From assembly GCA_044222395.1 (NCBI GenBank), contig JBGANK010000012.1, positions 11,350-75,349 of the forward strand: a DNA stretch of 64,000 nucleotides, written 5' to 3'. The DNA is from JAEUMD01 sp044222395 (GTDB lineage Bacteria; Pseudomonadota; Alphaproteobacteria; Rhizobiales; Hyphomicrobiaceae). The notes under the pieces are model-generated. The model searched no databases. It was not told where the DNA came from and was given only the letters and a program-made list of their open reading frames with translations. A program made the position numbers and the translations under genes. This document shows positions 45,041-53,893 of the stretch, piece by piece. Within the stretch, counting starts at the first letter, position 1, and each line of letters begins with the position of its first letter.

Positions 45041-46314
45041 GCCCTTTGTGCTCCTCGTTGATAACTCACCCCAAGTGCCCCGGAGGGGGCGCGGCCGACG
45101 ACCTTCGGTCCGTCTCCGCCCTTGAATTCCATGGTGCTGACGTGTGGCATCTTGCCGACCGTCTCGGCGATGAAGCCGCCGCCCAGCACGCGGGCGTCGC
45201 TTTGCCCGCCGCTGTAAAACACGCAAGCCTGCCCGGCTGCAACACCTTCGATGCCCTCGCCGAGCAGAACCTGGACACTACCTTTGTCATCCGTTAGCAA
45301 CGTCGCGGGCGAGGGGGGCTGCGTCGAGCGCACGCGGGCATGGATTTCCAACCCGTGCCCGGCGGCCTCGGCAAGCGGTTCGTCGCCGAGCCAGTTGACG
45401 CCCCTGAGAACCAGCGAGCCGGTCAGCAGGCAATCGCGCGGGCCAACGATCACCTCGTTGCGCTCTGCATCCAGTCGAACCACGTAGAACGGCTCGGGCG
45501 CCGGAATGCCCAGCCCGCGCCGCTGTCCGATCGTATAGTTGATAATGCCGCCGTGCCGTCCCAGCCGGCGGCCGTCGACGTGGACGATATCGCCGGGTTG
45601 CAGCGCGCCGGGCTTCAGGCGCTCGATAACGTCGGTATACCGGCCGGTCGGCACGAAGCAGATGTCCTGGCTGTCAGGCTTGCTGGCGACCGGCAGCTTG
45701 AGATCGGCAGCGATGCGGCGCACCTCGGCCTTCGGCAGGTCGCCGAGCGGAAACCACAGGTGGGCGAGCTGCTCGCGGGTGGTCGAGAACAGGAAATAGC
45801 TCTGGTCCCGGTCGGCATCGGCGGCGCGGCGCAGCTCGGGGCCGTTGGCGCCCTCCACGCGGCGGATGTAGTGGCCGGTCGCCAGAAACTCGGCTTCCAG
45901 GTCGAAGGCCGTGCGCAGGAGATCGCCGAACTTGATGTCGCTATTACAGGTGACGCACGGGATCGGCGTCTCGCCCGAGACGTAGCTGTCGGCGAACTGG
46001 CCGATCACCCGCTCGGCGAACCGGTTCTCGTAGTCGAGCACGTAATGGGCAATGCCGAGCGTCTCGGCAACGCGGCGGGCATCGTGAATGTCCTGGCCTG
46101 CACAGCAGCTTCCCGGCTTCTGGGTCGCCTCGCCATGGTCGTAGAGCTGCAGCGTGATGCCGATGACGTCATGGCCTGCGGCCTTCATCAGCGCCGCAAC
46201 GACCGACGAGTCGACGCCGCCCGACATCGCCACGACCACACGGCGACGGCTGGCGCCGGCACTTCCGTGCGCGCCTCGCCCCGCCTTGGCGGTGATCTCG
46301 TTGGCAGCGTTCAT
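45037..46314 (-). CDS. mnmA: tRNA 2-thiouridylase MnmA
   Basis: Adds the 2-thio group to wobble uridine 34 of tRNA-Lys, -Glu and -Gln. The 425-aa product has the PP-loop AMSGGVDSSVVAALM near residue 30, the catalytic cysteines in IPCVTCNSDIKFG near 120 and SQDICFVPTGRY near 215, and a C-terminal beta-barrel. A Gly/Ser-rich N-terminal extension of about 25 residues precedes the core. It is followed by the coupled methyltransferase gene. Confidence 0.94.
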   Translation of the reverse strand: MNAANEITAKAGRGAHGSAGASRRRVVVAMSGGVDSSVVAALMKAAGHDVIGITLQLYDHGEATQKPGSCCAGQDIHDARRVAETLGIAHYVLDYENRFAERVIGQFADSYVSGETPIPCVTCNSDIKFGDLLRTAFDLEAEFLATGHYIRRVEGANGPELRRAADADRDQSYFLFSTTREQLAHLWFPLGDLPKAEVRRIAADLKLPVASKPDSQDICFVPTGRYTDVIERLKPGALQPGDIVHVDGRRLGRHGGIINYTIGQRRGLGIPAPEPFYVVRLDAERNEVIVGPRDCLLTGSLVLRGVNWLGDEPLAEAAGHGLEIHARVRSTQPPSPATLLTDDKGSVQVLLGEGIEGVAAGQACVFYSGGQSDARVLGGGFIAETVGKMPHVSTMEFKGGDGPKVVGRAPSGALGVSYQRGAQRA

Positions 46315-47047
46315 GGCAACCGTTTTGATGTCGCAATACTCTCAGACGGCATCTTCCAACTGCCGTTCCGATCAGTGGGCGCCTGTTTCGCGATCCGCAT
46401 TGGCGTCTAGGGCATCAGTTTGGGACGCGATAAGCCAACTGACATGCACCACGGCGGGCACTGCAATGGCAGAAATCCCGCAGTTGAGCCACACGTCGGC
46501 TGACCGCACACATCCCTCTTTCGGAACCCTGTCCGGCCCCGGAGCGCGATGGTTGCCACTCATCCGTGTCCAAAAGGGGGCACTGCCCCCAGTCTGGTTT
46601 TGGCCGCACCTATTTATGGCGTCCAGGGCAAGCCCGCAAGCGGCGGCAGTGCCGCATGGCAGGGCCAAACACTCATACCTTGGCGGTGCTTGGCGATGGC
46701 GGTGCGCATGGCGCGGCTCGGCATCTGCCTGGTCGAGTTGACCTCAGGAGTATGGTTGCGACAGCAACTGGTCTGAATCCGTCTCAGCTCTCCCACTGCA
46801 AAAGGATGCTCGATGAGGTCATTTCAGACGAATTTCAGGTCGAAACGAAACACCCTGTCACGAGTTGGTTCATTTCACTTTGGTTTGTCTCCAAATGACC
46901 TGCCATTAAACATGTTCGTAAACCTTGAGAGGTCGATTTTGATGAAGAGATACAGTCATTTATTGTAAGTTCATATTGCCGCTTAGGCCAAGCTTAACGG
47001 CGCTGAGGTATGAAGGATATCTGGTCTATGAGCGTGTGTAGAGTACC
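46315..47047. other. 733-bp gap upstream of sciP, no gene recognised
   Basis: I see no credible coding sequence here: the open frames present have no recognisable motifs. The part from about 46780 to 47047 is clearly more AT-rich than its surroundings and likely holds the sciP promoter, including a GANTC site at 46775-46779 and the CtrA-like box at 46983-46997. A small hairpin (GGGGGCA / TGCCCCC) occurs near 46577. Confidence 0.4.
46983..46997 (+). promoter_or_regulatory. Candidate CtrA-binding box upstream of sciP
   Basis: TTAG-N7-TTAA, one base off the CtrA consensus TTAA-N7-TTAA, 51 bp upstream of the sciP start codon. In Caulobacter, sciP is transcribed under CtrA control, so the position is sensible. 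This is motif matching by eye only. Confidence 0.45.
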
Positions 47048-47326
47048 ATGACCGAACATCAAATGAGAGCGCGCGTGCGCTACGTTATCGGACCCGATGG
47101 AAGCCCCCTGACGGTCGCCGATCTTCCCCCCAGCGACACCAAGCGCTGGGTGATCCGGCGCAAGGCAGAGGTGGTGGCAGCCGTCCGCGGTGGGTTGCTG
47201 TCGATCGAGGAGGCGTGCGAGCGCTACAAGCTCACCGTCGACGAGTTCCTGTCCTGGCAGCGGTCTATCGACAAGCACGGACTTCCGGGCCTGCGCGCGA
47301 CGCGCATCCAGAAATACCGGAGCTGA
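47048..47326 (+). CDS. sciP: CtrA inhibitor SciP (DUF1153)
   Basis: Small helix-turn-helix protein of 92 aa that binds CtrA and blocks transcription of CtrA-activated genes early in the cell cycle. The DUF1153/SciP pattern is complete: RYVIGPDGSPLTVADLPP near residue 12, TKRWVIRRKAEVVAAVRGG near 31 and ERYKLTVDEFLSWQR near 58. It lies 2.1 kb upstream of ctrA on the same strand, a neighbourhood shared with other Rhizobiales. A hairpin follows the stop. Confidence 0.93.
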   Translation: MTEHQMRARVRYVIGPDGSPLTVADLPPSDTKRWVIRRKAEVVAAVRGGLLSIEEACERYKLTVDEFLSWQRSIDKHGLPGLRATRIQKYRS

Positions 47327-47332
47327 GAAAAA

Positions 47333-47355
47333 CGCCGCCTCAGCCCGAGGCGGCG
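47333..47355 (-). terminator. Hairpin between sciP and the lipoprotein gene
   Basis: Perfect 9-bp inverted repeat CGCCGCCTC / GAGGCGGCG with loop AGCCC. On the minus strand it is followed by TTTTTCTC, so it fits best as the terminator of the convergent lipoprotein gene; it may also stop sciP transcription from the other side. Confidence 0.7.
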
Positions 47356-47383
47356 CGATTGGGCGCAACACCGTGCCCTCGAG

Positions 47384-47995
47384 CTATTGTTTTGGCTTTG
47401 CCACCTGTGCCTTTGGCTGGGTGGTTTTTGTTTTCGGCGCCGTCTCAGTCGCACTTTGGGCCGCCGCACCTTGCGCGGCCGCCCATCCGCTGCGGAACCC
47501 TTCCGGATCGCAGCCGTGGTTGCCGATCGACCACTCCTGCACGCTTTTCTTCATGCGCTCTGCCGTTCCCGGCGGCAACTTGAAGTTTTCGGCCTGCACG
47601 ACGGTTTGGTCCTCGCCTGATGGCGCCGGCGCGATCGCGATCTGGAATGCCTTCACTCCTCGCGGATTTTGTCCGCCCTGGTCGCGTTCCCTGAGGATGA
47701 TCTGGGCCTTGCCGCCCTTGCTGGGCGGCTCCGCCTCGGCCTCGTAGATATGGGTAGGCTTGAGCGGCCCGTTGGCGCCAAACCAACACGCCATCGCCCC
47801 GCGGCCGATCCGCTCGTACACTTCCGTTGCCGTGCCGACGACTGGCGGCGGTGCCTCGGGAAGTGCGACTTTGGGCAAGTCGGGCAGTTTCGGCAGCGCC
47901 GCCGTCGACAGCCCGCTGCTGCTCGCGCAACCGGCCAGAACCAAGGCCATGGAAGCGACAAGCCCCCGGCCGAGCGTGCGCCAAGCCGCCATCAT
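47384..47995 (-). CDS. Predicted lipoprotein of unknown function
   Basis: No family recognised. The 203-aa product starts with a lipoprotein signal: MMAAWRTLGRGLVASMALVLAGC, with the lipobox LAGC placing the acylated cysteine at residue 23. A Pro-rich linker follows, then a compact domain containing RIGRGAMACWFGANGPLK and a C-terminal Ala/Lys/Thr-rich tail. Two ATGs (47995, 47992) are equally possible. It sits between sciP and fliJ. Confidence 0.68.
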   Translation of the reverse strand: MMAAWRTLGRGLVASMALVLAGCASSSGLSTAALPKLPDLPKVALPEAPPPVVGTATEVYERIGRGAMACWFGANGPLKPTHIYEAEAEPPSKGGKAQIILRERDQGGQNPRGVKAFQIAIAPAPSGEDQTVVQAENFKLPPGTAERMKKSVQEWSIGNHGCDPEGFRSGWAAAQGAAAQSATETAPKTKTTQPKAQVAKPKQ

Positions 47996-48391
47996 GCAGA
48001 GCCAGCCCCGGACAGGACCGCCACACCCGATTGCCCCATCGCCTGGCTTTGGCGGCACTACATGAATGCCCCTGCCGGCGCTGAAACGTCTGACCCCCGT
48101 CATGCGCGCCCCAATCCCCATTGTGACGGCCGGATTCGAAACACGATTCCAAGGCTTTGAGATATTCCCTCAGAATCTGTCCGGACCGGCTCCCAATTCG
48201 GGAAAAACCCCGTGCCGGTCAGATCGATGAATAGGCGCTCGGCACTCGGGCGACAAGACAAAATGCCGGCCAGTGCACACGCCAACGGCCCGCCCCCAAC
48301 CTGGGAACGGACCTGAAAGGCATTCATGCGAAAGGGAAATTGCCCAAGGACCCCAATGCGGCATTTGTGCCGCACCAGGTCGTCGCTATTT
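47996..48391. other. 396-bp gap between the lipoprotein gene and fliJ, no gene seen
   Basis: No coding sequence is supported. Near the fliJ end there is a hairpin TGCGGCA / TGCCGCA (48357-48374) and a longer-range pairing GTCGTCGC (48379-48386) / GCGACGAC (48403-48410) that reaches into the fliJ 3' end. These may terminate fliJ transcription. Confidence 0.35.
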
Positions 48392-48787
48392 TCAGCGCAA
48401 TGGCGACGACTGAGAATTACTAGGGCGTGATCTTCCGCCGCGTCCCGAATTCGTGCTGCTGGGGCGCTGCTCGACGTTGGCAACGCGCTCCATCTGCTCC
48501 AGGAACTCGTCGCGCTCGCGCACCGCCTGATCGAGGCGCGCCTTCAATCCCGCCGCCGAAGCGAGCAGGTTCTGGCGCCGCTGCGATGCAGAACGGGCGA
48601 ATGTGGAATAGGCGAAGTGCGAGGCATCGCGGACGCCCGTGCGCTCCTCCTCGGCCTGGATTTGCCGCTCGAGATCCGTGGCGACCAACTCGAATTCGCG
48701 GATCATTTGCTCAAGGTCGCTGACCTTTCGCGTTTTCTCGTCGGCTTCGAAACGCATTGCGCGCGTCGTCGAATCTGGTGACTTCAT
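48392..48787 (-). CDS. fliJ: Flagellar export protein FliJ-like
   Basis: Coiled-coil protein of 131 aa matching the alphaproteobacterial FliJ pattern: KSPDSTTRAMRFEADEKTRK at the start, IREFELVATDLERQIQAEE near residue 31 and HFAYSTFARSASQRRQNLL near 59. FliJ is a cytoplasmic part of the flagellar type III export apparatus. ATG 48787 was used; the frame extends to 48823. It is divergent from ctrA; fliI and other flagellar genes are not in the window. The Ser/Arg-rich tail is unlike the rest. Confidence 0.8.
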   Translation of the reverse strand: MKSPDSTTRAMRFEADEKTRKVSDLEQMIREFELVATDLERQIQAEEERTGVRDASHFAYSTFARSASQRRQNLLASAAGLKARLDQAVRERDEFLEQMERVANVEQRPSSTNSGRGGRSRPSNSQSSPLR

Positions 48788-49065
48788 AGTTCGATACCCC
48801 GAACAAATTCGAACATCAGGCACAAATTAATCAAAATTCGTGCCAAGTCAGTGTCGAGAATAGCGAAGCACGCCCCCGCATTCTTTCTTTTTCTTTTTTC
48901 AAATGCCTCGCGCTGCACGCGCAACATTTGTCGGCAATAACTATGGCATGGGACGTTTAAGTTGCGGTAAAGCAACGTCCGTAGAAGTTGAATGCGGAAT
49001 GAGCCTATTCGGCCCAAAAAAAGTCGTCAAAAGCTGTGGAGCAGCGGCGAATTCTGTTACCTCTA

Positions 49066-49323
49066 GATTCGTGTCGCGTTCGGGCCGGGCTAATCAAATG
49101 CGATTTGATTCTTTTTGTAGCCGGAATCATTCGCCAATGATTGCTCGAACGGACATGTCATCGGGCGCAAGTTATCATTCCCATTCGTGTCTTTTCGCCA
49201 CCGGACCTGATCCGGCGGACGGGGTAACTTTTCGGGGCTCTTTCGAGCCGCGGTCGCCGGGGTCGCGGGGCAGCGAACCGGGGCGCGGCCGGCCAACGTA
49301 AAGAACGCCCTTCCCGCGGATTC
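49066..49323. promoter_or_regulatory. Cluster of four GANTC (CcrM) sites upstream of ctrA
   Basis: GATTC at 49066-49070 and 49107-49111, GAATC at 49124-49128 and GATTC at 49319-49323. GANTC is the target of the cell-cycle methyltransferase CcrM; in Caulobacter a GANTC site in the ctrA P1 promoter times its firing. Four sites in 258 bp is dense. Confidence 0.5.
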
Positions 49324-49352
49324 TGAAATCCGTCGGTTTGTGCAAGACAAAA

Positions 49353-49366
49353 TTAGGGTTTGTTAA
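49353..49366 (+). promoter_or_regulatory. Candidate CtrA-binding site upstream of ctrA
   Basis: TTAG-N6-TTAA, 108 bp before the ctrA start codon. The spacing is one base shorter than the N7 consensus and one half-site base differs, so this is a weak match; it is supported mainly by the known autoregulation of ctrA. Confidence 0.35.
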
Positions 49367-49473
49367 CCTCTGCCGCGTACTTTCCTAACGATGGCTTAGC
49401 GAGAACTGAGTTGCGTTCTCTTCATGTCGGGGCAGCGGGCCCGGCAGAAACGCCGGGGAAGAGAGGAACGAGC

Positions 49474-50169
49474 ATGCGGGTTCTACTAATAGAGGACGAT
49501 GGCGCTACAGCTCAAAGTATTGAGCTGATGCTGCAGTCCGAAGGATTCAACATCTATACAACCGATCTTGGCGAGGAAGGGGTCGACCTCGGCAAGCTCT
49601 ACGACTACGACATCATTCTTCTGGACTTGGGGCTGCCCGACATGAGCGGCTACGATGTTCTGAAGATGCTCCGGGTGGCCAAGGTGCAGACACCGATTCT
49701 GATCCTTTCGGGCCATGCCGGTATCGAGGACAAGGTGCGCGGTCTGGGCTTCGGCGCCGACGACTACCTGACCAAGCCGTTCCACAAGGACGAGCTGGTG
49801 GCGCGCATCCACGCCATCGTGCGGCGCTCGAAAGGGCACGCACAGTCGGTCATCGAGACGGGCGATCTGCGGGTCAATCTCGACACCAAGACGGTCGAGG
49901 TCAACGGCCAGCGCGTGCATCTGACGGGCAAGGAATACCAGATGCTCGAGCTGCTCTCGCTGCGCAAGGGCACGACGCTCACCAAGGAGATGTTCCTCAA
50001 TCATCTCTACGGCGGCATGGACGAGCCCGAGCTCAAGATCATCGACGTCTTCATCTGCAAGCTGCGCAAGAAGCTGCAGACCGCCACCGGCGGACAGCAC
50101 TACATCGAGACGGTCTGGGGTCGTGGCTATGTGCTGCGCGATCCCGGTGACGACACGGTCGCTGCCTGA
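49474..50169 (+). CDS. ctrA: Cell-cycle response regulator CtrA
   Basis: Master response regulator of the alphaproteobacterial cell cycle, 231 aa. The receiver domain shows the acidic pair in LIEDD, the phosphorylation site Asp51 (ILLDLGLPDMSGYD) and Lys101 (DDYLTKPF). The OmpR-type winged helix follows (HLTGKEYQMLELL near 151, IDVFICKLRKKL near 187, ETVWGRGYVLRDP near the end). It ends in two alanines, as CtrA proteins degraded by ClpXP do. ATG 49474 follows GAGAGGAACGAGC. A strong terminator follows the gene. Confidence 0.97.
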   Translation: MRVLLIEDDGATAQSIELMLQSEGFNIYTTDLGEEGVDLGKLYDYDIILLDLGLPDMSGYDVLKMLRVAKVQTPILILSGHAGIEDKVRGLGFGADDYLTKPFHKDELVARIHAIVRRSKGHAQSVIETGDLRVNLDTKTVEVNGQRVHLTGKEYQMLELLSLRKGTTLTKEMFLNHLYGGMDEPELKIIDVFICKLRKKLQTATGGQHYIETVWGRGYVLRDPGDDTVAA

Positions 50170-50224
50170 TCGATTGTCGCCGCAACTCGTCGCAATTGAA
50201 ATTATCGCTGCCGACTTGAATTTC

Positions 50225-50251
50225 GGGGGGCCTCGGCCCCCCGCTTTTTTT
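50225..50251 (+). terminator. Rho-independent terminator of ctrA
   Basis: GGGGGGCC / GGCCCCCC stem (50225-50242, loop TC) followed by GC and seven T residues, 56 bp after the ctrA stop codon. This is the clearest intrinsic terminator in the window. Confidence 0.9.
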
Positions 50252-50296
50252 GATTGAGACAACAAAAGTCTTTCAGCGGAACCCGCTCGAGCCTTT

Positions 50297-50764
50297 TCAA
50301 TATCCCGGTTTGGCAATCATCAGCCAGATAATTGTAATGACCGCGAAAAAGGCCGGAAACCCGCAGGCGAGCCAGATGCGGTAAAGCCGGTGGTAGGCGT
50401 CTGGCAAAGCCGTGCCCTTATCGCGGGCCGCTTCGGCCAACCTCTTCAGCCGGATCTGGATATAGACAACCGGCAGCCAGAAGGCGCCGACGAAGAAATA
50501 GAGAAGCAGCGACCAGCCGACCCAGCCTTCGAATATCGAATAACCGGCTTGCCATGCCAAAAGAGTGCCCGTGACAGGTTGAAGCAGCGCCGCGGTTGCC
50601 GTGAATACCGCGTCGGCCACCACCACGATGGCCGCCACATGCGCAATGAGCCGCGGGTCCTGCGACCGGTTCGACATCACCATGAAGAAGGCGATGCCGG
50701 CCCCGGTGCCGAACAGCACCGTGGCGCCGATCACATGCACGAACTTCAGGATCTCGTAGGTCAT
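50297..50764 (-). CDS. DUF2269 family integral membrane protein
   Basis: The 155-aa product has four hydrophobic segments and matches the DUF2269 pattern (KFVHVIGATVLFGTGAGIAFFM near residue 8, LLQPVTGTLLA near 60, YIQIRLKRLAEAA near 100). The function of the family is unknown. It stands alone between the ctrA terminator and a 301-bp gap before the MBL-fold gene. Confidence 0.82.
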   Translation of the reverse strand: MTYEILKFVHVIGATVLFGTGAGIAFFMVMSNRSQDPRLIAHVAAIVVVADAVFTATAALLQPVTGTLLAWQAGYSIFEGWVGWSLLLYFFVGAFWLPVVYIQIRLKRLAEAARDKGTALPDAYHRLYRIWLACGFPAFFAVITIIWLMIAKPGY

Positions 50765-51065
50765 CGCTTAGTCTACGCCAAATGAGCACGCCGCCAGAAT
50801 TCAACGGCCAAGGTTCCGTTCCGTGCGCCTGCCCGGCCCGCCGGCTGAGTTGGCGAAGAGGCTCGATCTGAATTGACGGCGCCAGCAAATCGTCAACCGG
50901 TGCGATTCCATGGGCGGTGTGATCGCGGCCCACCCTGCGCGACTGTCCCCGCCGGCAGAAATGCGCTATCAGCGCCACATGCTGCCAACAGGTCGCGCAC
51001 CGTCAATCGAACGCGATGCACCCTGGCCGCCGCTCCAACGAGCCGATACAAGCGAGAGTCCGACG
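50765..51065. other. 301-bp gap upstream of the MBL-fold gene, no gene seen
   Basis: No coding sequence is supported. It should contain divergent promoters for the DUF2269 and MBL-fold genes. I could not identify specific sites. Confidence 0.3.
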
Positions 51066-51725
51066 ATGACCGCATCCGCCAAGCCTCCCCAGGGCCTGAA
51101 GGCCGCCATCATCCAGGTGACGCCGTTCCAGCAGAACTGCTCACTGATCTGGGACGACGACACCAAGAAGGGCGCCGTCATCGATCCCGGTGGCGACCTC
51201 GACCGGATCGCTTCCGCGCTCGATCAGGTCAAGATCACGGTCGAGAAGATCATCCTGACCCATGGCCACATCGACCACGCCGGCGGCGCGCAGGAGCTGC
51301 GCGACAAGCTGAAGGTCAAGATCGAGGGCCCGCACATCGCCGACAAGTTCCTGCTCGACAACCTGGACAAGCAGGGCGCCGCCTACGGCATGCCGGCCAG
51401 GAACGTCACACCCGATCGCTGGCTCGACGAGGGCGACCAGGTGACGGTCGGCCGCTTCGCCTTCGGCATCCGCCATTGCCCGGGTCATTCGCCGGGCTCG
51501 GTCGTGATGCTCAATGATGCGCAGAAATTCGCCATCGTTGGCGACGTGCTATTCCGCGGCTCCATCGGCCGCACCGATTTTCCCTACGGCGATCACGCCG
51601 CCCTCATTCACGCGATCAAGACCAAGCTGCTGCCGCTCGGCGACGAATGGGCCTTCATCTGCGGCCACGGCCCGGGCAGCACCTTCGCCATGGAAAAGCG
51701 CACCAATCCATTCCTGCAGGGGTAG
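51066..51725 (+). CDS. MBL-fold metallohydrolase, glyoxalase II-like (YcbL type)
   Basis: Metallo-beta-lactamase-fold hydrolase of 219 aa with the binuclear metal motif THGHIDHAGG near residue 64, further ligands in HCPGHSPGS near 138, the aspartate in VGDVLFRGSIGRTDFP near 160 and the final histidine in CGHGPGSTF near 199. This set is typical of the single-domain YcbL-like glyoxalase II relatives that cleave thioesters. The physiological substrate is not known. ATG 51066 fits the family length. Confidence 0.85.
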   Translation: MTASAKPPQGLKAAIIQVTPFQQNCSLIWDDDTKKGAVIDPGGDLDRIASALDQVKITVEKIILTHGHIDHAGGAQELRDKLKVKIEGPHIADKFLLDNLDKQGAAYGMPARNVTPDRWLDEGDQVTVGRFAFGIRHCPGHSPGSVVMLNDAQKFAIVGDVLFRGSIGRTDFPYGDHAALIHAIKTKLLPLGDEWAFICGHGPGSTFAMEKRTNPFLQG

Positions 51726-51897
51726 AGCTCTTCACAATTCGGTGGCATCAACGTGCGCCTTCCCGTCATGGCCGTGCTCGACACGTCCATCCAGGACAAT
51801 TGCATTCAGCGCCCGTGTTTCTGGATGGCCGGATCATGTCCGGCCATGGAGTAATGATTCCGTGAATTCCTGAACCGCACAGCGCCCAAGGAATGCA

Positions 51898-51925
51898 AAA
51901 GGCGCGGATGAAGTTCCGCGCCTTT
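51898..51925. terminator. Bidirectional hairpin after the MBL-fold gene
   Basis: Perfect 11-bp inverted repeat AAAGGCGCGGA / TCCGCGCCTTT with a 6-base loop. A/T runs flank both sides, and it lies between two convergent genes (51725 and 51984), so it can terminate both. Confidence 0.75.
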
Positions 51926-51983
51926 GACATTCAATGCATGTTGATTTCGGGACCGCGGGGCGGATCAGAACTCCGCCCGCTCG

Positions 51984-52343
51984 CTACCACCCCAGCCCGA
52001 TGCTGAGGCAGCCGAACAGGCCGCACTCTTTCGTCAGCCCGTTGCCGCTGAGCGGGCCCTCCCAACGGTCGACGGTCTCCACACGCAGGGTTTCCGAGCA
52101 GGACCGCCGGCAGTGTTCCCAAGTGCCGCCGGGCAGACGAACCTGCGGACCGACGCTGGTCATCCGAACCGGTCCCGAAACGCTGCCGTTGCCGTGCCGC
52201 GAACGTGCGACGACATAGCCCTTATCGAGTCCGTTGTAGCCGATATCGCGGTGGATGCGCGCGCCGGCATGAGTCACCGGAACCGACAGCAGATTGGCAG
52301 CAGCTGCAATCAAAGCTGTCGCTGCAAAAACGCGCAGGGTCAT
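51984..52343 (-). CDS. Small exported protein with PGGTW-CxxSC motif
   Basis: From ATG 52343 the protein is 119 aa with a signal peptide (hydrophobic run, then THAGA). The mature part contains QVRLPGGTWEHCRRSCSETLR and ends with two further cysteines. Proteins with this PGGTW...CRRSCSETLR signature are common hypothetical exported proteins in alphaproteobacteria; the function is unknown. The frame extends to 52421, but that part has no signal peptide features. Confidence 0.68.
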   Translation of the reverse strand: MTLRVFAATALIAAAANLLSVPVTHAGARIHRDIGYNGLDKGYVVARSRHGNGSVSGPVRMTSVGPQVRLPGGTWEHCRRSCSETLRVETVDRWEGPLSGNGLTKECGLFGCLSIGLGW

Positions 52344-52558
52344 GGGCAGGGCCTCCGTCAATTGCTGCGTCGGTAGGATTTTGCTGGTACGTGATCGCTC
52401 ACCACAATGTGCGACGACCACACGCGACCATTCACGCCAAACCTATCACAAATATTGAAGATGCTCGGGTGAACGGCTCCAGCGCGCGGCTATTGCGGTG
52501 CCCTGTGGCCCATGCGCACCGCGCAGTTCCAGCTTGTAATCACCTCAGCCGGATATCG

Positions 52559-53050
52559 TCATCCGCGTGACAAAGACAGGTCGAGGCCACGGAAAGTCGA
52601 GCCGGTTGTCGAGATCGAGACCGATTGCGATTTTCCGCCCATGCGAACCGACATGCTACCGTTGAGGCCGCCGCCTTCGATCGTCAGGCTGAGCCGCTCG
52701 GAGGTCGCATTGCCCTTGACCTGGCCGGTAGCGTTGTACGTGCGCTCCTCCCAGTCGCCGGTGACAGCGCCACCGGCATAGTTGAGATTGGCGCGCATCT
52801 CGATCTTGTTGGATGCGCTGGCGCAGCGAATCGCCATGCCAAGTCCGGCCCCGCCATTGCTGGCTGTGTAGTAGGCTTGGCAGCGGATCGCCTCCGACTT
52901 GCCACCTTCCAGCTTGACGTGTCCGGTGCCCGACCAGGAGCCCGCCATAGTGGCGAACGGACCATCGGCCCGCGCACCCGTGCTCCCCGTCATGATGGTC
53001 AAAACAGCCAGCGCGCCAATCGCGGCCGAACGTTCGGCAAAGCGCTTCAT
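52559..53050 (-). CDS. Exported protein of unknown function, beta-rich
   Basis: From ATG 53050, with GGGGAGAGG just upstream, the protein is 163 aa. A signal peptide (TIMTGSTGARA) is followed by a domain rich in Gly, Ser and Thr with alternating pattern: MAGSWSGTGHVKLEGGK near residue 38, RCQAYYTASNGGAGL near 61 and GGAVTGDWEERTYNATG near 96. Similar beta-barrel-like exported proteins occur widely in Rhizobiales; I cannot assign a function. Confidence 0.66.
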   Translation of the reverse strand: MKRFAERSAAIGALAVLTIMTGSTGARADGPFATMAGSWSGTGHVKLEGGKSEAIRCQAYYTASNGGAGLGMAIRCASASNKIEMRANLNYAGGAVTGDWEERTYNATGQVKGNATSERLSLTIEGGGLNGSMSVRMGGKSQSVSISTTGSTFRGLDLSLSRG

Positions 53051-53281
53051 CGCCTCTCCCCGTGCAACCTTGTTCCACACCTTAAGTTGGTTCGTACCAT
53101 TATTGCCGGAGTTGGCCAAAATTGCGAGATCCGCACCGCCGCACCCCCAGGCTGCTTTGGCCCGCCGCGCCGCATCGCAATCTTGCAGAAGTTTCAAGGC
53201 GCAACGGTAGTCAACTGAGCGTGCACCGCGGTATACACAACCACCAATTCAGATCACCGACCGGTCTTTGGCGCAACCCGG

Positions 53282-53581
53282 TCACAAGCGTTGGCGCCGC
53301 GCGCAGACGCGCGACATGAGCGGCAAGAGCACTACAAACGGTATCAGCGCGACGATCAAGTAGGTGATCGTGTGTTGGCGAACGGCGGAGTCGAATGCGG
53401 CGCGTGTGGCCGCATCCGTAGCGGAAATGTCCAACGGCAGGTGCGGCCACGTGGCATAGGCGCGAAAGCCTGCCGCCGCCGCCCAGGCGAGGCCCACCAT
53501 CATCGCCACCATCATGCACGAACGGGAGCGGCGTGACTGTGTTTGGTCGTGATCGGTCCCTCGTTCCGGCAGTCCGGTCAT
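53282..53581 (-). CDS. Small membrane protein of unknown function
   Basis: From ATG 53581, with AGGA seven bases upstream, the protein is 99 aa with two hydrophobic segments: MMVAMMVGLAWAAAAGF near residue 23 and YLIVALIPFVVLLPL near 75. No family recognised. The frame extends to 53818, but the upstream part is Arg/His/Ser-rich and not protein-like. It lies in a run of small exported or membrane proteins. Confidence 0.5.
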   Translation of the reverse strand: MTGLPERGTDHDQTQSRRSRSCMMVAMMVGLAWAAAAGFRAYATWPHLPLDISATDAATRAAFDSAVRQHTITYLIVALIPFVVLLPLMSRVCARRQRL

Positions 53582-53893
53582 TTTGCAATCCTGCGTTTCG
53601 ATCTGTGCATCGGAAGTGCTGTTGCAATGCCGACGCTCCGCCAGTCGCAGTCTAGACCCGTGCGAGCCGAAGAAGGAAGCCGCAACAACCCCACCACCCA
53701 TCATCCTGGTCTTGCTGCCGTGCGAGCGCCCCCGCCCGCCATTCACAGGATGCGCCGCAGAATGAGCGCAGCCGACCGCCGCGCTTAACCGGCGCTGACG
53801 GAGCTGCTCATCGGCCATTCAGGTCTTATGCTCCAGGCTGCCGATGCTATCGCCGATATTCAAACCATCCAATTCAGCCCTGGAGTTCGCCCC

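Larger units (their letters stand above)
48788..49473. promoter_or_regulatory. Divergent control region between fliJ and ctrA
   Basis: A 686-bp stretch without a gene, more AT-rich than its surroundings. It contains four GANTC sites (49066, 49107, 49124 and 49319) and a CtrA-like site at 49353-49366. The length is unusual for this gene-dense window and fits a multi-promoter ctrA control region. Confidence 0.55.

Noticed and set aside
46570..46680. Possible small RNA from GC-rich hairpins
   Set aside because: Only short pairings such as GGGGGCA / TGCCCCC; no promoter or terminator arrangement to support a gene.
46154..46741. Open frame of ~195 codons partly over mnmA and the gap before sciP
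   Set aside because: The composition is that of a shadow frame and there is no recognisable motif or ribosome-binding site.
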